Part shown: one piece after another, positions 1 through 10,782 of the stretch
Numbering within the stretch: position 1 is the stretch's first letter
Layout: the number at the start of each line of letters is the position of its first letter
Origin: Kingdonia uniflora
Taxonomy: Eukaryota > Streptophyta > Magnoliopsida > Ranunculales > Circaeasteraceae
Length of the DNA stretch: 64,000 nucleotides
Assembly: GCA_014058105.1 (NCBI GenBank)
Contig: JACGCM010000715.1
Location: 248,001 to 312,000, forward strand
Direction: 5' to 3'
Notes under the pieces: model-generated
Databases searched by the model: none
Told to the model about the DNA's origin: nothing
The model's input: only the letters and a program-made list of their open reading frames with translations
Program-made: the position numbers and the translations under genes

Positions 1-935
1 TGGCTTTGGACATCGATGTGGACGCGTATGAGGTGTTTATGAAATACACAGGGGGTTTGTCGGAGTCTATTAGAAGAGAGTTGAAACTCTTTACTGTGGC
101 CAATATCGAAGATGCTACCATGAAGGCAATTACTATTAAAGCCAAGTACTGGAAGAGTGATAAAGAAGATGACAAGAATAAGTCGGGGTACAAGTCTAGC
201 AAGAAAAACAAGCATAAGGGAGAGTCCAAAGGAGAGGGGTCTTCGTCCAAGGAGAATTATTGTAATCGTTGTAAGGCGAGTAGGCATATTTTAGATTTAT
301 GTTAGAAAATTCACCTGGAGCTTAGGCCGAAGGAGGAGAAGAGAAAGATAGAAAGATATACACTAGCCACAGAGGTTATTAACCTCCCGAATTTAAATAC
401 ACCGAATCTTAAGCTTACACTTATGTTTCAACAGTCTTTGGCTACCGATGAGGAGAGTCAGGAAGAACTTTTTCATGTCAGTATTCAGGTAAAACAGAGC
501 TTAGTGGAGGCCATTGTTGATCCGGGTGGTCAAAAAATTTTAATTTTTGAGGCGTTGGTGAAGAAGATAGGTTTAATTACTGCAGCTCATCCTAAGCCAT
601 ATGGTTTAGGATGGATTCAGAAAGATGCGGATTTAATGATCACAAAGCAGTGTACATTTAAGTTTGCGATCACTGAAAGATTTATTGATGAGGTGACATG
701 TAAGGTGGTTCCTTTAGATATCTGTAGAGCTCACAAGTATCATCTTTTGAAGGAGGGAAAATAGTTCCATATCAATGCTTATAAGGAGCATGTCACTACA
801 AATAATTTAGTAACAACGACTCAAGTGAAGCGGTTGGTTAATACGAGAGGCAAGTTTATATTATTGGTACGACCGGTTCAAGAGGGTACATCGGCTAGCA
901 TATTGTCTACAATGATAACATCTTATCAGCAATAA
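1..935 (+). pseudogene. Ty3/gypsy gag C-terminus and protease, broken (gypsy-1)
   Basis: One frame runs from the left edge to a stop at 933-935 and is broken by stops at 303-305 and 762-764. The first part is the end of Gag: a GGLSESIRREL helix, a Lys/Ser-rich linker and a zinc knuckle, CNRCKASRHILDLC, which fits CX2CX4HX4C exactly. The stop at 303 directly follows the knuckle, where related Gag proteins have Trp (CWK), so it is probably TGG to TAG. The retropepsin-like region follows; its active-site loop reads VDPGGQ where the family has D-T/S-G-S, so the enzyme is probably dead. Downstream sequence still reads like the protease-RT linker. Gag packages element RNA and protease cuts the polyprotein. 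The start lies outside the window. The family call is sure; it is not functional. Confidence 0.85.
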
Positions 936-1245
936 ACCGACATGGGGAAGTTGCACGAGGAGGTTGTGGTATATTCTAATCACAAACAGTTCTAGTTTTT
1001 AGCTGCACAGTTCAAGCTACAGCAAGCTTGCCAGATGAAGGGGATGTCGTATCTCTAATAATTCCTCTTGATTATCAAGTATAAGAAGGGAGTGGACAAC
1101 GAAATGGTTGATAGGTTATCTCGACCCCCATTACCAACTACTTCCGCTATGTTGGTACGTAGCTATGCATATACGACATATTATTCTATCAGAGTATCTT
1201 CCTGGATATGATAATCCCAATGGGTGTAGTGTGTTTTGCTGAAAG
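936..1245 (+). pseudogene. Remnant of gypsy-1 RNase H
   Basis: Almost all of the reverse transcriptase is missing. What follows the protease linker is a short stretch that reads, with several stops, like the end of a gypsy RNase H: a SNHKQF segment, then KLQQACQMKGMSYL and IIKYKKGVDN, then LSRPPLPTTSA. This is the usual tether between RNase H and integrase in Ty3/gypsy elements. A large internal deletion therefore joins protease to the end of RNase H, and a second joins this region to the integrase tail. I see no other gene here. Confidence 0.65.
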
Positions 1246-1545
1246 TTGCTGCAAGACAGGACATGCAAGTATGAATTGGATTTACCACCTTTTATGAAGA
1301 TGTATTTGGTGATTAATGTCGAGCATTTGAAGCTGTTTGAGCCATCTGTTTTAGATGAAGACTCTATAATCGATACTCACCTACCATCAGTTGATGACTT
1401 ATGGATGGAAAGAGAAAACCCATTTCAGGAGGATGGTATTCTAGAGAGGAAAGTTCATGCTACAAGACGGGGTGGTATTGAGTCATTCTGAGTTGGGAAG
1501 AAGGGTCAGCTAACTAGTAAGTCAAAGTTGTACAGTAGGGAGCTC
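1246..1545 (+). pseudogene. C-terminal tail of gypsy-1 integrase
   Basis: The reading frame YELDLPPFMKMYLVINVEHL followed by KLFEPS is the conserved end of plant gypsy integrases (family pattern YkLeLPxxmkiHpVFNVehLK). It runs on through LPSVDDL and ILERKVHATRRGG to a stop at 1489-1491, then continues in frame as GKKGQLTSKSKLY, so that stop is a late mutation. The zinc-binding and catalytic core parts of integrase are absent. The tail is followed at the usual short distance by a polypurine tract and an LTR, which fixes this as the 3' end of a plus-strand element. Confidence 0.8.
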
Positions 1546-1554
1546 AAGGCTCCT

Positions 1555-1566
1555 TAAGGGGGGAGC
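1555..1566 (+). other. Polypurine tract of gypsy-1
   Basis: The purine run AAGGGGGGAG sits just before the LTR start and after the integrase tail. This is the expected place of the plus-strand DNA priming site. Confidence 0.7.
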
Positions 1567-1654
1567 CATGATCCTGGAGGATCTAGATCAATTTTGGCAG
1601 TTTTTTTACCCAAGTCGTTCCAACGAGATTTGGAGTCGTTTGAACGACTTGAGG

Positions 1655-1778
1655 TCTATTCGAACAAACTTTTCTTTCTGCTCGAATAAACAAGCGTCTG
1701 AGGTGTTTTATTCGAATACATGAATTGTCTGTTCGAATACACTTTTCTGCTTAAACAGAGACTTGTTATATTCGAACA
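1655..1778. promoter_or_regulatory. TTCGAA array A, upstream of gypsy-1 LTR TATA box
   Basis: At least four exact TTCGAA sites (near 1659, 1711, 1731 and 1771) plus variants such as CTCGAA lie 20-50 bp apart, mostly as ATTCGAA or GTTCGAA. The TATA box at about 1851 is some 75 bp downstream. The position is that of a U3 enhancer; the function is inferred. Confidence 0.55.
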
Positions 1779-1850
1779 GAGGTGAGATTCAGCCTATTTT
1801 TTTAGGCGTTTAAGAGCATATTTGTCCTATTTTGTAACTAGGAATTTGCA

Positions 1851-1861
1851 ACCCTATAAAA
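1851..1861 (+). promoter_or_regulatory. TATA box of gypsy-1 LTR
   Basis: CTATAAAAGAG fits a plant core promoter. It is placed after the TTCGAA array and before the presumed R/U5 region. Confidence 0.6.
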
Positions 1862-2059
1862 GAGACAAGGCTATACAAGATAAGATTAATGAAAATTCTA
1901 GGAGAGAGACTTAGGGTTGAGGGGAATTCAATTGTAATTGATTTCGATTAAGCAATTGAAGCTCTAAATGGATTTTTCCAAACCAATTGGTTTGTTCTTC
2001 GTACAATTATTCATTTTAGGGTTTCTCAATTCCTATTGTGGATTACTAGGAGTCCTCCA

Positions 2060-2190
2060 CCTTCTGAAATACTACCCTTCAAAATAGGCATTATTCTACT
2101 AAAATAAAATAAACTAAAAATATAAACATGGAGCGTCACCATAGAGGCCAGGTCCTAAGTGGATACCACGACGACCACGACCAAACATGG
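2060..2190. other. Short spacer with nothing recognised
   Basis: This AT-rich stretch lies between the gypsy-1 LTR and the start of repeat copy A. I see no coding sequence, terminal repeat or promoter in it. Confidence 0.5.
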
Positions 2191-3230
2191 TTATGATTCA
2201 TCCTCCCAGCCAGCAGTTAATTGAAATATTACCTCTGGAACTCAAACTCTCAGTTTGAGCTAGTGAATCATTTTCTTGAACTATCAAATTTGTAAATATT
2301 GGATAATCAAATTTCATACTAATTTATGTGCTGCAAGCTAGTCTCCTTTTATTTGGCTGACTAGTATGATTTGGACTCATATTTTATCACCTATACTTGA
2401 CCTACTAGTGCCACAGGGAATGTAACGTATCCAGAAAATATTGGCAAATGGCCTTAGAGCATGGGCAGCAGGCCCGTTATCGCTATGATAGCGATCCAAA
2501 TCGATCAAAAATCATTTTTTTAGGCTCGCCATCGCTCAAATAGCGTTCCTATCGAGAAAATCAGTGGCTATCTCTGGCGAGTCTAACCAGAACAGGGGTT
2601 GTCAGTTGAAGTATTAAAAAATATTTTTTTTCTTAAACAAAAACAACAAAAATGTATTAATAAATTAAATAAAGGAGTTGTGCGCCAAGTCAATTGGTGC
2701 AGGGTTTTTTTTTTTAAATTTATTATTTAAAAAAAATTAAAAAATGTTGTGTTCCAATTCAATTGGCAGACAACTCTTTTTCTTTTTTCTTATTTAAATT
2801 TTAAAAAATAATAATAATAAATCTGACTTCCATCCATACCGTGAAGAATATCATTTTTCTACCCCTGGCTACATGTTTTTCTTTTCTTTTCTTTTTCCTG
2901 ATTTTAAGGCTAAGAGGCTCGCCAACTTAGCCTGCCTGCTGCCTATGCTCTTAGTGAGTTCATATCAGGGACTGCTTGTTGAAGCATGGTTTTAGTTTTC
3001 TAGAGCATTTTTATTTATTTTTGAAAGGTAAGCGGGGAACTAACCCTCATGATAACATAAATGACTGAAAAATAAAATATGTACAAGGTTAGGACAACGC
3101 TCCGAGCCTACAGACACACCCAGAGAGAGTCTGAACAACACACAAAATAACAGCTTTGTACTAGAGATCCTATCAACAAGGGCATTAAACCCACAAAAAG
3201 GGATCTACACACTCAACAAACCAGACCAAA
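2191..3230. repeat. Direct repeat copy A (holds a MITE and an L1 3' end)
   Basis: Apart from the MITE at 2457-2950, this stretch matches 3955-4517 closely in the same direction, starting at TTATGATTCATCCTCCCA. Both copies carry the same L1 3' end: on the plus strand a T-rich run, then GAAAGGTAAGCGGG. The repeat therefore includes a LINE 3' junction and its flanking DNA. This could be a local tandem duplication made after the LINE inserted, or two insertions sharing a 3'-transduced flank. Confidence 0.75.
2457..2950. mobile_element. Tourist/Harbinger-type MITE, 494 bp
   Basis: The left end is GAGCATGGGCAGCAGGC and the right end is GCCTGCTGCCTATGCTC, an inverted repeat with one mismatch. TTA flanks it on both sides (2454-2456 and 2951-2953), the target type of PIF/Harbinger. 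The paralogous copy B reads GGCCTTAGTGAG at the same place with no insert, which defines the element to the base. The inside is AT-rich and non-coding, so it would need a transposase from elsewhere. Confidence 0.9.
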
Positions 3231-3954
3231 ATGGATTGTATTTTCCCAAGTCAAATTGTAATATATAGCTCTAATTGATACATAAGTTACGCATTAGCGC
3301 ATACCATGATTGTTTAATGGAGACGTAAATCATTTTTATACATCCCTCTTTACCCTTTCGTGTGTTTTGAAAGTTTTTCTCTTATTAATTAACAAGAAAA
3401 TATAATTCCTAGTGTTGAGTTTGGGGTAGATGATGAAGAAATAATTGTTCCAATATGTCACATATTAGAACTTGAGAATTTATATAAACGCTTCCTTATC
3501 TTATCATGTTTAACTTGTATACGCACTCTTAATACTAATAAATGCTTATTATACTTCAGATCTATAGGACTAAGTAGTTTTGAACAGAATGCTTAGTTGG
3601 AGTTAGAAGGGCTAAAGCAGAATATTGGAAATTAAAGATAGATGATGAAGGTGGAAATGATAACGTATTTCACTGGATTTTGTTTTAGAAAGCCCCTATG
3701 TTTTAGGGTATAATTGTGATGAACCACCTCCATTGGCCACTTATTTATTCTCACTCCATATTTTCTAAGACTGCAACTTGGGCAGGCAAGTCTGAACCCT
3801 ATGCGTTAAAGCTGTTTAAAGTAGCAGTTCGGGAAAGGGTGTTCAGGGGTTAAGACTGGGACTCGAGTCAATGACATAACAACTGCATCAAGTGCAACTG
3901 GGGTAGAGGCAGAGATGGTAAAATTCTAATATGACAGGATATTAATTTTTATCA
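3231..3954. other. Non-coding spacer between repeat copies
   Basis: This AT-rich DNA separates the two copies of the direct repeat. I find no long reading frame, terminal repeat or recognisable element in it. Confidence 0.5.
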
Positions 3955-4517
3955 TTATGATTCATCCTCCCAACCTGCAGTTAATTGAAATTTTGTCTCT
4001 GGAACTCAGACTCTCAGTCTGAGCTAGTGAATCATTTTCTTGAACTATCGAATTTGTAAGTACTGGATAACCAAATTTTGTACTAGTTTATGCGCTACAA
4101 GCTAGTCTCCTCCAGTTTAGCTGACCAGTATGATTCGGGCTCATATTTTATCACTTGTACTTGCTCCATTAGTGCAGCAGGGAATGTAACGCATCCAGAA
4201 AATGCTGGCAAATGGCCTTAGTGAGTTGATATCAGGGACTCTGCTTTTTGAAGCATGGTTCTAGTTTTCTAGAGCATGTTTATTTTTTTGAAAGGTAAGC
4301 GGGAACTAACCCCCATGAAAACATAGATGACAGGGAAATAAAGTATGTACAAGGTGGGGATAACGCTGCCAGCCTACAGACAGACAGCCCTGAAGAGAGC
4401 CTGAACACGACAGAAAATAACAGCTCTTTACAAGAGTCCAGGGATTTTATCAACAAGGGCATTAAACCCACAAAAAAGAATCTACACTCTTAACAAACAG
4501 CACAACAAACTAGACCG
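3955..4517. repeat. Direct repeat copy B (empty site for the MITE)
   Basis: This matches copy A from TTATGATTCATCCTCCCAACC to the L1 3'-UTR sequence near CACAACAAACTAGACC, and lacks the 494-bp MITE. The right part, from about 4281, is the 3' end of L1-A. Confidence 0.75.
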
Positions 4518-5185
4518 TAATTAATCAAAAACCACCCATCACCAACACCAGCACTTTAGTGTGGACACAACTGTCTTCTTCTCCATCTAGGCCACCACTG
4601 ATCTATAATAGTCTTTGCCATTAGTATCATCATTAATCAGCCCCTGAAGAGTCACAGAAAAATGACAGGGGTTAAGCTCTATATTTAGAGCATCCACAAC
4701 AGCCTCTCTATAATAGAGAGTTGATATTGTAGATATAGCAGACTTCCTATAAAAAGGAGCCACGTCACAAAATTAACTACCTAAACCACTTTAAATTAAT
4801 GATGTCTAAAAATAAGAGGCAAAATTTAATCTTTTTCATCAAAAGTTCATTTCCACGTAATATAAGTCTTACGACCAAATATTTCTCTAGACTCCCCATC
4901 TTTGAGGAGAGAGAAAGAAAAAAAATAGGGATAAGGAGCCTATAAAAGTCATTTTATTACTTTTTGCCTCCCTAAAATAAGTTTAGGGAGGCTACTGTGG
5001 ATGCTACCAATGTTAGTTAGGTACTTAGCAAGATAGTCGACAACTTTATTACATTCCCTAAAGTTATATATAATATCAAAAAAATCAAACTTGGAAATAA
5101 ACTCTAAGATAGATGCAACAACTGCCCTAGCCTCCCAGGGAGGGTTGCAAAGCTATTTTTTATGTTGGGTGCTTAAAAACAACCA
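4281..5185 (-). other. 3' UTR and poly-A end of L1-A (holds a MITE)
   Basis: Read on the minus strand, the RNase H frame that ends at 5186 is followed by a non-coding tail that finishes at TTACCTTTCAAAAAAATAAA, a poly-A-like 3' end at about 4281-4296. The MITE at 4688-5006 interrupts it. The short minus-strand reading frame at 4280-4471 has no family features and is not called as a gene. Confidence 0.6.
4688..5006. mobile_element. MITE with GAGCATCCACA ends, about 319 bp
   Basis: The left end GAGCATCCACAACAGCCTC is mirrored at the right by GAGGCTACTGTGGATGCT. TTA precedes the left end; a matching TTA on the right is not clear, so the right TSD seems mutated. The inside is AT-rich with short inverted segments near both ends (CTCTCTATAATAGAGAG on the left). 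The ends resemble the GAGCAT... ends of the 494-bp MITE, which suggests the same Tourist/Harbinger superfamily. Confidence 0.75.
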
Positions 5186-5649
5186 TTAAGCCTGAACACA
5201 AACTCTGGGCATAGCCCTACCCGATAAATTAGCAAACAAAAACCGAGCAAGATCCCCTGGAGGGCACTCATCCCACACACGAATATGATCAACCTGTCTT
5301 CCAAACTTAGTCATATAATCCGCAGATTCAATACCCTCTCTATGTTTGTGCTTGGCAATCCATCGAACATGAGCAAAGTAAAGGCCTTCCTGAATCTCTA
5401 AAACCATATGCCAAATGCGCGAGGACTAGTAGTCCCACAAAGGGAAGAGATGACAATCTTAGAGTCACCCTCAATAAACACTTTAGAAATCCGTTTATCA
5501 TGGCAAACCTGTGATTGAACACTTCCCAACAGGACCTCCATAGCTGCAAACATAACCACCTTGGTCAGTGCGGATGACACCGCCAATAGTAGCACCAAAA
5601 GGAGTGATAGAAGCATCGAAATTGAGCTTAACCATCCAACAACACGAGG
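5186..5649 (-). pseudogene. L1-A RNase H domain (C-terminal piece)
   Basis: On the minus strand, in two or three frames, one reads a plant L1-type RNase H (RVT_3): VKLNFDAS with the first catalytic Asp, GGVIRTDQGG, FIEGDSKIVISSL with another catalytic Asp, and HREGIESADYMTKFG with the last one. Frames change near 5400 and 5550, so it is broken. The domain would remove RNA from the cDNA hybrid. Its N-terminal neighbour is found beyond the hAT element at 10010: the frame ends there at IGWD and resumes here at PRVVGW. The stop is at 5186. Confidence 0.75.
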
Positions 5650-5657
5650 ATCCCAAC
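5650..5657. repeat. Left 8-bp TSD of hAT element
   Basis: ATCCCAAC occurs here and again at 10002-10009, directly outside both ends of the hAT element. It is a perfect 8-bp duplication, as expected for hAT. Confidence 0.9.
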
Positions 5658-5893
5658 CAAGGGCGAAACTAGTGGAAGATTCACCCGGGCTATAGATCGG
5701 GGTAAAATTTTGCAAAAAAAAGAAAAAAATTCGCTTTATTCCTGTAACTTTCTTCCTCTAGAGACTACAAACAAAACTTTCTTAGTTTCTTCCTGTAACT
5801 TTCTTCCTATCTCCTCTCACACAGACACAACACAAGCCTTTCTTCTCTCATTCTCTTGTTTTCTTCTTTGTCTTTCCTCAATCCTCTCACACA

Positions 5894-5950
5894 CAACAAA
5901 CCTCTGATTTGAGAACAAACCTCTGATTTGAGAACAAACCTCTGATTTGA
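5894..5950 (+). repeat. Three 19-bp tandem repeats in hAT leader
   Basis: The unit AACAAACCTCTGATTTGAG is repeated three times with a 19-bp period in the presumed 5' untranslated leader of the hAT transposase, after a pyrimidine-rich stretch. This is probably slippage; no function is evident. Confidence 0.75.
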
Positions 5951-6835
5951 TGAATTTCTTACCTTGTATCGCGCCTGGGAATCCCAGTTGTTTATAATTG
6001 ACAAATTTAATTTCACCAAACTAGGTATACTTTCTATCTCTCCAATTTTGTGCGATTATGCTTGGGTTTTAGTTGTTTTTTATTTCTAGGGTTTTTAGTT
6101 TAAGTTTTTTTTTCATGGTAATTACGGATTTTAGTACGCTTGGTGCTTGGATAATTGGATACCTCTTTAGTGTGATTATCTGTGTTTTTGATGATTTTTA
6201 AGAATTGACCAATTTATCTTGGATAGGTGATCAAAAGTTTGTAGAAACATTTTGCAATACTCCATAGTGAATTTTATTTGTTATTTCCCAAGTTCCATAT
6301 CATCATTCCTTTTGATCTCCTCAAGTTACTGAAAATATTATATAAAATTTTCATTTATTCAGTACCCTCACATATAATTCTACGAAATTCCCTCTTGCCC
6401 AACATATTATTATCTCAGTTCCTCAAATTTCCCTTGATAAACTAACTTTCTCCTCAGATTTTCTGTTAATTTCATAGCATACTAATTGACCCAAGTTCCC
6501 TTTTTTGTGATTTTCCCTTATATCTCTTGCATATATGCTCTGAAATATATGATCTTGCTGAGAGTTTTTAAGATCGTTGGATGGGGTAACTATCTATGAT
6601 TTATATTGTAAGAGTTATTTCATCTTGATTTAGAAAGTGCATATTGGATAATTTCCTTTTTGATATCTGGAGTGCATATTGTTGGTTATTAGCTTGTTAT
6701 TATCAATTTTTTATCGTTGATCTTTTCTTGTTCTTTTTCTTCTTGTTGTCATAAAGATCTTTTCTTGTTCTTTTATTATAGATTTTTTATCGCTGAATTG
6801 TAGGTTTTACTGATTAAACTGGGGTTCCACTTCTA

Positions 6836-9480
6836 ATGTTCTTTACACCTTTTGGGCTTGTATTTTATTGTTGTAGGTTAGAATATAGAGAAATTTTTTT
6901 ATCATTTTTCAAGAGACCAAATGACAACCAATCGAAAAGTAATACATCTTCTACATTTGATAGTTCTAAGCAACATCCTTTTAAATTGCAAAGACTTGAA
7001 CCGGAATTTGTTCCACCTACTAAACTTGAAGAACATGTTGAACCGGTAGAATTGGATGAAACTGTTTCTCCTATTGAACCTGTAGAAGTTGTTATTACTC
7101 CTATTGAATTAGAAGAAATTGTTTCTCCTATTGAACCGGTTGTTAGTGCTCCTCTCCAAATAGAAAAAAAATAAGTTTTCATGAAGAAAAGGAAGAAATT
7201 GTAGTTATTCCAGTTGAACCAGAAGATGTTGCTATTTCTCCTAAACGTGATCCTGAACTACGTGTTCCAATTTGGCAGCATAATGTTAACCAAAGTGACG
7301 AGGTTCGACGAGCACACATTGAAAAAGGGTCGTTTCAGCCTAAATGCAAAGTATATCCACTAACAAAATCTGGAAGAAAAAATCGTCTCTTTAAAGCTTC
7401 TTGGTTTGCTCAATTTTCTTGGTTAGAGTATTCTCCCCACAAAGATAGAGCATTTTGTCTTCCGTGTTTTCATTTTGAAATGGATCCAGCAAAGCGTCCC
7501 GCATTTACTGTTGAGGGATTTAATAGTTGGAAGAGGGTAAACGATGGTATGAAGTGCGCCTTTTTACAATATATAGGAGGTCATGGTTCTCCACATATTG
7601 ATGCGCTACATTCTATGGAAGATTTAAAGAAGTCGTCCAGACACGTTGATAAAATGATCAATATACAATCTAAAGATGAGACTTTGAGGATTTAACTTCA
7701 GCTCAAGACAACAATTGAGTGTGTGCGTTGGCTAGCACTTCAATCTTGTACTTTTAGAGGCCACGAAGAATCCATACACTCAAAAAATCGTGGCAACTTT
7801 CTTGAATTGCTAAGTTATACAGGAAAATGGGATAAGAAGATTGACGAGACTATATTGGAAAATGCCCCTGGAAATGCCAAGTACACCTCGCATTGATTCA
7901 AAAACAAATTTTGAATATTCTTGCCGAAAAAGTGAGAGAAAAGATTTGCAAGAAAATTGGAGATGCAAAATATTGCATTCTTGTTAATGAAGCAAAAGAT
8001 AAATCCGATAAAGAACAAATGGCCCTTAATCTGAGATTTGTTGGTAATGCTGGTTGTATACAAGAGCGGTTTTTTGAAGTTGTAAGTGTTAAAGACACGA
8101 CCGCGGCAACTCTTTAAAAGAAGATAACTGATATTCTTACTCGAAATAACCTCCTACTTGAGAATATGCAGGGTCAAGGGTACGATGGTGCTAGTAACAT
8201 GCGTGGTTCATGGAATGGGTTACAAGCATTGTTTCTTATAGATTGCCCATCAGCATATTTATTATGTGCATTGCTTTGCACATAGATTATAATTAGCATT
8301 AGTAGCGGCAGGTAAAGATGCCCCCGAGATTTGGCAATTCTTTTCAAAATTAAATTTCATTGTCAATATCTTTAAAGCTTCTCCTAAGAGAAACATTGAG
8401 TTACGATCTGCTCACGCAAAAGAAATAAGAAGAAAATTAGCTACTGGTGAGCGAAAGACTGGTAAAGGGGTCTAATCAGATTGGTTGTTTGCAGCAAGCG
8501 GGGGCTACTCGTTGGGGTTCTCATTTTGTTTCCATTAGTAGCTTGATTGTTAAGTTTGGTGCTACAAGTGAGTGCCTTAACAACATGATTACGAAAGGGG
8601 GCCACTAGTAAGATATGTGGCGAAGCTAGGGGGATTATGATGCTCTTATGTCCTGTGAGTTTATCTTTAACTTGTTTTTAATGAATAAAACCATGGGTAT
8701 TACTGACATGCTTTGTCAAGTTCTGCAAAAGAAATCTATAGACATCGTGAGGGCAATGAGTTTGGTTTCAAGTACAAAAAAGCTTCTTCAAAAGTTAAGT
8801 GAATATGGTGAATGTGATTTTTTTTACAAGTGTAGAATCATTTTGTAAAACACATGATGTTGTTGTACCAGATATGAGTGTTCATCACATGATAGGCAAA
8901 GGTCGTTCCAGCAAGAAAAAAGATCACATTACAGTTCAACATTATTACTGCGTGAATATATTCTATCCCGCAATAGATTATCAGTTGATGGAGTTAGATG
9001 ATAAATTCACGAAGGAGAGGATGGAACTTCATATTCTAAGTGCTGCCCTGGATCCAAAGAATGGTTTTGAATCACTTAACATTGATGATATTTGCACTCT
9101 CGCCTCAAAATTCTACTATGAGGATTTTACTGATCACGAGCTATGGATGTTGAGATGTCAGTTAGAACACTATGAGCTTAATATCCTACCTCACCGAGCC
9201 TTTCAGAATATGTATACCATTTCTGAGTTATGTCAAGGGTTAGTTGTAACAAAATTGTCAGAGGACTACATTCTGGTTGATCGTTTGATTCATCTTATGT
9301 TGACACTGCCAGTTTCTACAGCAACCATAGAACGTGCATTATCTCAGCTATGAATTTAATTAAGACAGTACTTCGTAGCAAGATGGAAGATGAGTACCTC
9401 ACAGATTGCATGGTTGTCTACATTGAAAGGGAATTTTTTCAAAGTATTTGTTTAGATTCGATAATAGAAGCGTTTTGTTT
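6836..9480 (+). pseudogene. hAT transposase, TTF-type/DUF4371 family, broken
   Basis: The protein is spread over several frames. The order is an acidic N-terminal region with repeated Ile-Glu-Pro-Val units (7020-7150); a TTF-type zinc finger part with SWFAQFSWLEYSPHKDRAFC and LPCFHF (7400-7480); FTVEGFNSWKRVNDG (7510); a DUF4371 core with CILVNEAKDKS and QERFFEVVSVKDTTA (7980-8110); the conserved GQGYDGASNMRG (8173-8208); and a C-terminal hAT dimerisation region, LTLPVSTATIERALS, near 9300-9350. Full-length relatives (ZMYM1-like) have about 700-800 residues. Stops and frameshifts near 7693, 8115, 8283 and 9351 kill it. A 5' intron from about 6026 to 6878 is possible (GT...TTGTTGTAG) but unproven. 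Confidence 0.85.
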
Positions 9481-10001
9481 AGCGGGGAACCGTAGGGAAA
9501 ATTTTTAGTAGTATCTCATATATTGATATTTTTGTACATGTCCATGTCACTCTTGACTAGATTTTTTATGAAAAGGCGAGGACACTTATTTTTGTGCCTT
9601 TTTAAATATTGATCTATATATAAAAATATTTGTGAATTTCTACTATGAAGATTAGTTTTATACTTTTACTGAATGAATATTAAACTTATGGAAGACTCTT
9701 GTAAGCTTATATAAAAAGATTTGCAACTAATGAATTTAGTTTTTAATTTTCAGGTGATACAATTGTTCATGGTTGCATTTGCTAAATTGGTTATGGATCT
9801 CTCAGTAATACTTAGATTTACCAGGTACTTGCTTATATATTTTGTTCTTTAGAATAAATTATTTCTATCAATAATTTTGAGATATGTCAATAACTTGTTT
9901 AGTATACATAAATAAATTACGTAATTAATCAATAATATTAGTAAATATCCCTATAAAATTACTAATATACCCCCCAACTATGAATCCTGGTTCCGCCCTT
10001 C

Positions 10002-10009
10002 ATCCCAAC
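10002..10009. repeat. Right 8-bp TSD of hAT element
   Basis: ATCCCAAC, identical to 5650-5657. Confidence 0.9.
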
Positions 10010-10782
10010 CAATTAAATGTATGGTCCTTGAAGGAACCTCCAAACCCAAATTATAACCCACATTCAAAGTCTTCCACACCGAGGTTACACTAAAGTGAGA
10101 AAGGAGAATGAAAGTTGAATGCAGAGTGTAAAAAATAGACACCCGTTTATTTTGAAAGCATAATTGATTTTGTGCGCCCCATAAAAACCATAGAATGTAG
10201 GGAATCATACCCCAAGGGTTGTCACTATGCTTAGAAGAGAAACACCCCTTAGAATCCATCAACGAGAGTAGCTCCGAGATATTGTGACACACTGGCATAT
10301 CCACCGCCATATGAGTGGCCTAGGTACCCCAAAGGAGCACCGTAAAAGGGCACAACCTAAACAAATGGGAATGAGTTTTAACATCTTCACAGCAAGTACC
10401 GCAAAGAGGAGCCGGAACAAATTTCCTATGAAAAAGAATGTCCTTCACATTAAGTCTCTCGAGAACAAGTAACCATAAAAAAGTTTTGATTTTGGGAGGA
10501 CCATAACCATAAGATGTTTAAGAAAAGACCTTGAAACACGACTTGAGAGAGTACACATTGGAAAAGCAAGAGCAATAACAAATAATAATGTAAAAAGGCA
10601 TGTGGATGAGTATCCTCAAACCATTTGATCCACTCTATGATGACCAAAAATAGGTAAGAATAGAAGCAGTAACTTGAGCGGGGCAAAAGGGGGTAAAGAG
10701 TTGCAGTCTCAAAGAATTTTTTTGAAAATTATAAGCCTCTTGCACAGTGAGAAAAAGATCAATAAGGGCAAGCTTATCCTCA
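10010..10782 (-). pseudogene. L1-A zinc-binding RT region (zf-RVT)
   Basis: The minus strand shows the cysteine-rich linker that follows the reverse transcriptase in plant L1s: RKFVPAPLCGTCCEDVK, then a His-x(4)-Cys pair in THSHLFRLCP (about 10360-10420). It continues through HNISELLSL and NPWGMIPYILWFLWGAQNQ to the joint with RNase H at the hAT site. Upstream, LALIDLFLTVQEAYNF reaches the MITE boundary at 10783. Frames shift several times. The same protein continues at 17109 on the far side of the MITE/Harbinger block. Confidence 0.75.

Larger units (their letters stand above)
1575..2059 (+). repeat. 3' LTR of gypsy-1
   Basis: The boundaries rest on a perfect 7-bp inverted repeat, TGGAGGA at 1575 and TCCTCCA ending at 2059, and on the polypurine tract just upstream. 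Inside are a TTCGAA array (about 1655-1778) and then a TATA box in CCCTATAAAAGAG near 1851. The matching 5' LTR lies outside the window, so the ends cannot be confirmed by comparison. An alternative start is TG at 1569. Confidence 0.6.
5658..10001 (+). mobile_element. hAT transposon, 4.34 kb
   Basis: The ends are CAAGGGCGAAACTAG (5658) and, as reverse complement of the right end, GAAGGGCGGAACCAG; they are an imperfect inverted repeat. Both are flanked by the identical 8-bp ATCCCAAC. Inside, one plus-strand transposase pseudogene shows the ZMYM1/TTF-type hAT domain order. The element sits in the L1-A frame between the zinc-finger region and RNase H; removing it and one TSD joins the two. The terminal base of the right end differs from the usual C. 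Confidence 0.92.

Noticed and set aside
1655..1778. TTCGAA arrays read as heat-shock elements
   Set aside because: Heat-shock elements need nGAAnnTTCn spacing; here TTC and GAA touch without the 2-bp gap, and the sites are irregularly spaced.
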